In this document: in pieces, positions 21,496 through 22,379 of the stretch | Layout: each line of letters starts with the position of its first letter | Position numbering within the stretch: the first letter of the stretch is position 1 | Origin: Candidatus Nealsoniibacteriota bacterium | GTDB taxonomy: Bacteria > Patescibacteriota > Minisyncoccia > Minisyncoccales > GWA2-38-27 | Length of the DNA stretch: 22,379 bases | Direction of reading: 5' to 3' | Assembly (NCBI GenBank): GCA_003556925.1 | Contig: PWQC01000023.1 | Coordinates: forward strand, 1-22,379 | Position numbers and translations under genes: made by a program | The notes under the pieces: generated by a model | What the model was told of the DNA's origin: nothing | Seen by the model: only the letters and a program-made list of their open reading frames with translations | Databases searched by the model: none

Positions 21496-22056
21496 ATGAA
21501 AAAAATACTTTTAATTGTTTTACCAATAGTAGTATTGGCTATTGTTGTTGTTGCCGTAGCAATGCGACAAACCACAGAGCCAATTATTGAAGAAGAGGTA
21601 GACGATCCTACTGTTGAAGAGCAAATTATTGCTGAAGAAATAGATGAAGTTGCTGAAGAGGAACAAACACTTAAAGAAGCTGAAAAAACTTTACTAAGAT
21701 TTCTTGAATATGCTTTTATAAATCAAGATTATGATAGTGCATCTGAGTCGTATAAAAAAATATTTGAATCCGACAAAGAGCGAGTTAAAGAAGAACTAAA
21801 GTGGAGTGTTGAATCTTTTGGTGTTGGAGAAATTCCATTGATCAAAAAAATAGAAATTTTAAACCAAGAAAAAAAAGACATTAATAATTTATTTGAATTT
21901 GAGGTTCAAATTATAACAGAGAGAGAAGAACCCCTTACGGTTAGTATTTGTTGCGATCCTGAAACGGGTGATTATATTGTTATGGATACACATAGTTTTA
22001 TCGTAGAAAAGATAGAAGGCCGTTATTATATTGTTAACTTTATATATCAACCGTAA
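21496..22056 (+). CDS. Membrane-anchored protein of unknown function
   Basis: A 186-residue protein with MKK, then a 20-residue hydrophobic helix (4-22) acting as an uncleaved signal anchor, a very acidic linker (27-55) and a globular domain of about 125 residues. The domain has a helix-rich first part (LLRFLEYAFINQDYDSASESYKKIF) and a strand-rich second part, which suggests an NTF2-like fold; this is a guess from pattern. An adjacent Cys pair lies in SICCDP. The frame is open further upstream, but ATG 21496 is preferred because it starts directly before the signal anchor and follows a TATAAT. Neighbours (a tRNA and a transposase fragment) suggest an accessory gene. Confidence 0.75.
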   Translation: MKKILLIVLPIVVLAIVVVAVAMRQTTEPIIEEEVDDPTVEEQIIAEEIDEVAEEEQTLKEAEKTLLRFLEYAFINQDYDSASESYKKIFESDKERVKEELKWSVESFGVGEIPLIKKIEILNQEKKDINNLFEFEVQIITEREEPLTVSICCDPETGDYIVMDTHSFIVEKIEGRYYIVNFIYQP

Positions 22057-22183
22057 GCTTTGCTCCTATTTTTTCTTCAAAAAACCTCCTAATGTTTATA
22101 AGTTAAATCAGTCTTATCGCTGGCACTTTTTTAAATTGTAAGAAAAACTAACTTTGAGTCCCACCTTTCTGCCTGAAACTATA

Positions 22184-22378
22184 TTAAAGTAAAGGGATAG
22201 ACGAGATGACTGATTTCACTTCTAGAACATAAAAATACTCATTATTCTCTTCAATCCTGGTTCTAGACCTACAATCTTGTGTCAAGGCTTTTCTCTTTGA
22301 ATCTTCTGTAGAACAAGGAACATAAGGCGTCCCTCGTTTCCAAACAGCATATATCCTGGCAAGAACATGCCTGGCATT
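22184..22378 (-). CDS. C-terminal part of a probable IS110-family transposase (cut by window edge)
   Basis: The minus-strand frame is open from the right window edge to a TAA at 22184-22186. The first residues, ARHVLARIYAVWKRGTPYVP, resemble the segment near the end of IS110/IS116-type transposases (alternating hydrophobic helix, then a G-x-P-Y motif). The remaining 43 residues are basic then hydrophobic and not diagnostic. Only 64 codons are visible, so whether the gene is intact cannot be told. The 127 bases between this stop and the gene ending at 22056 hold no ORF and would be the element's end sequence if it is an IS. Confidence 0.5.
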   Translation of the reverse strand, partial: NARHVLARIYAVWKRGTPYVPCSTEDSKRKALTQDCRSRTRIEENNEYFYVLEVKSVISSIPLL

Positions 22379-22379
22379 A

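Noticed and set aside
1..22379. CRISPR array, rRNA genes, replication origin
   Set aside because: No regularly spaced short repeats, no rRNA-like sequence and no DnaA-box cluster were seen; the only tandem repeat is the coding triplication at 292-537.

Overview
The window looks like chromosomal DNA of an ultra-small Candidate Phyla Radiation (Patescibacteria, Parcubacteria-like) bacterium. This is inferred from the low G+C content, very tight gene packing, near absence of Shine-Dalgarno sequences, and a gene set typical of these genomes: repeat-bearing membrane proteins, a compact type IV pilus locus, and the nusA-tig-clpP-rny set. TGA ends several genes (ATGA overlaps at 5384, 8244, 13455, 17119, 17884, 20984), so the TGA-recoded codes of some CPR lineages do not apply.

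Layout. (1) 1-2266: the 3' part of a large membrane-anchored repeat protein, a DksA/TraR-type zinc-finger protein and a DUF4870-like membrane protein. (2) 2286-3934: a tRNA block. tRNA-Arg(TCG) on the minus strand is divergent from cca, the CCA-adding enzyme, and cca is followed directly by tRNA-Ala(CGC), which shares one base with its stop codon. (3) 3936-5728: a GT-B glycosyltransferase translationally coupled to a phosphomannose-isomerase-like cupin. (4) 5741-10376: a promoter, a leader hairpin and the housekeeping set nusA, tig, clpP, rny. (5) 10386-11685: a minus-strand HEPN/MNT toxin-antitoxin-like pair, bracketed by a 45-bp direct repeat. (6) 11690-12010: an unusually G+C-rich stretch made almost entirely of successive inverted repeats, with no credible gene. 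(7) 12017-12165: tRNA-Pro and tRNA-Gly on the minus strand. (8) 12223-21202: a type IV pilus locus in the order histidine kinase, receiver protein, PilB, PilC, three prepilin-like proteins, a PilX-like protein with a probable beta-solenoid, then an internal promoter and PilM, PilN, PilO and a 72-residue membrane protein. (9) 21234-22379: tRNA-Arg(TCT), hairpin-rich spacer, an anchored protein of unknown function, and the C-terminal end of a probable IS110-family transposase on the minus strand.

How the parts work together. The pilus locus encodes the assembly motor, platform, alignment proteins and minor pilins. It begins with its own membrane kinase and stand-alone receiver, so pilus activity is probably under dedicated two-component control. 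No prepilin peptidase, retraction ATPase or secretin lies in the window. Several genes (cca, the histidine kinase, pilM, the MNT gene) have a good -10 element so close to the ATG that the predicted transcript starts at or within a few bases of the start codon, which suggests leaderless translation. The least ordinary part is 10386-12010: a toxin-antitoxin-like cassette between direct repeats, next to a large fold-back element of unknown role. All transcription starts, promoters and structures here were read by eye.
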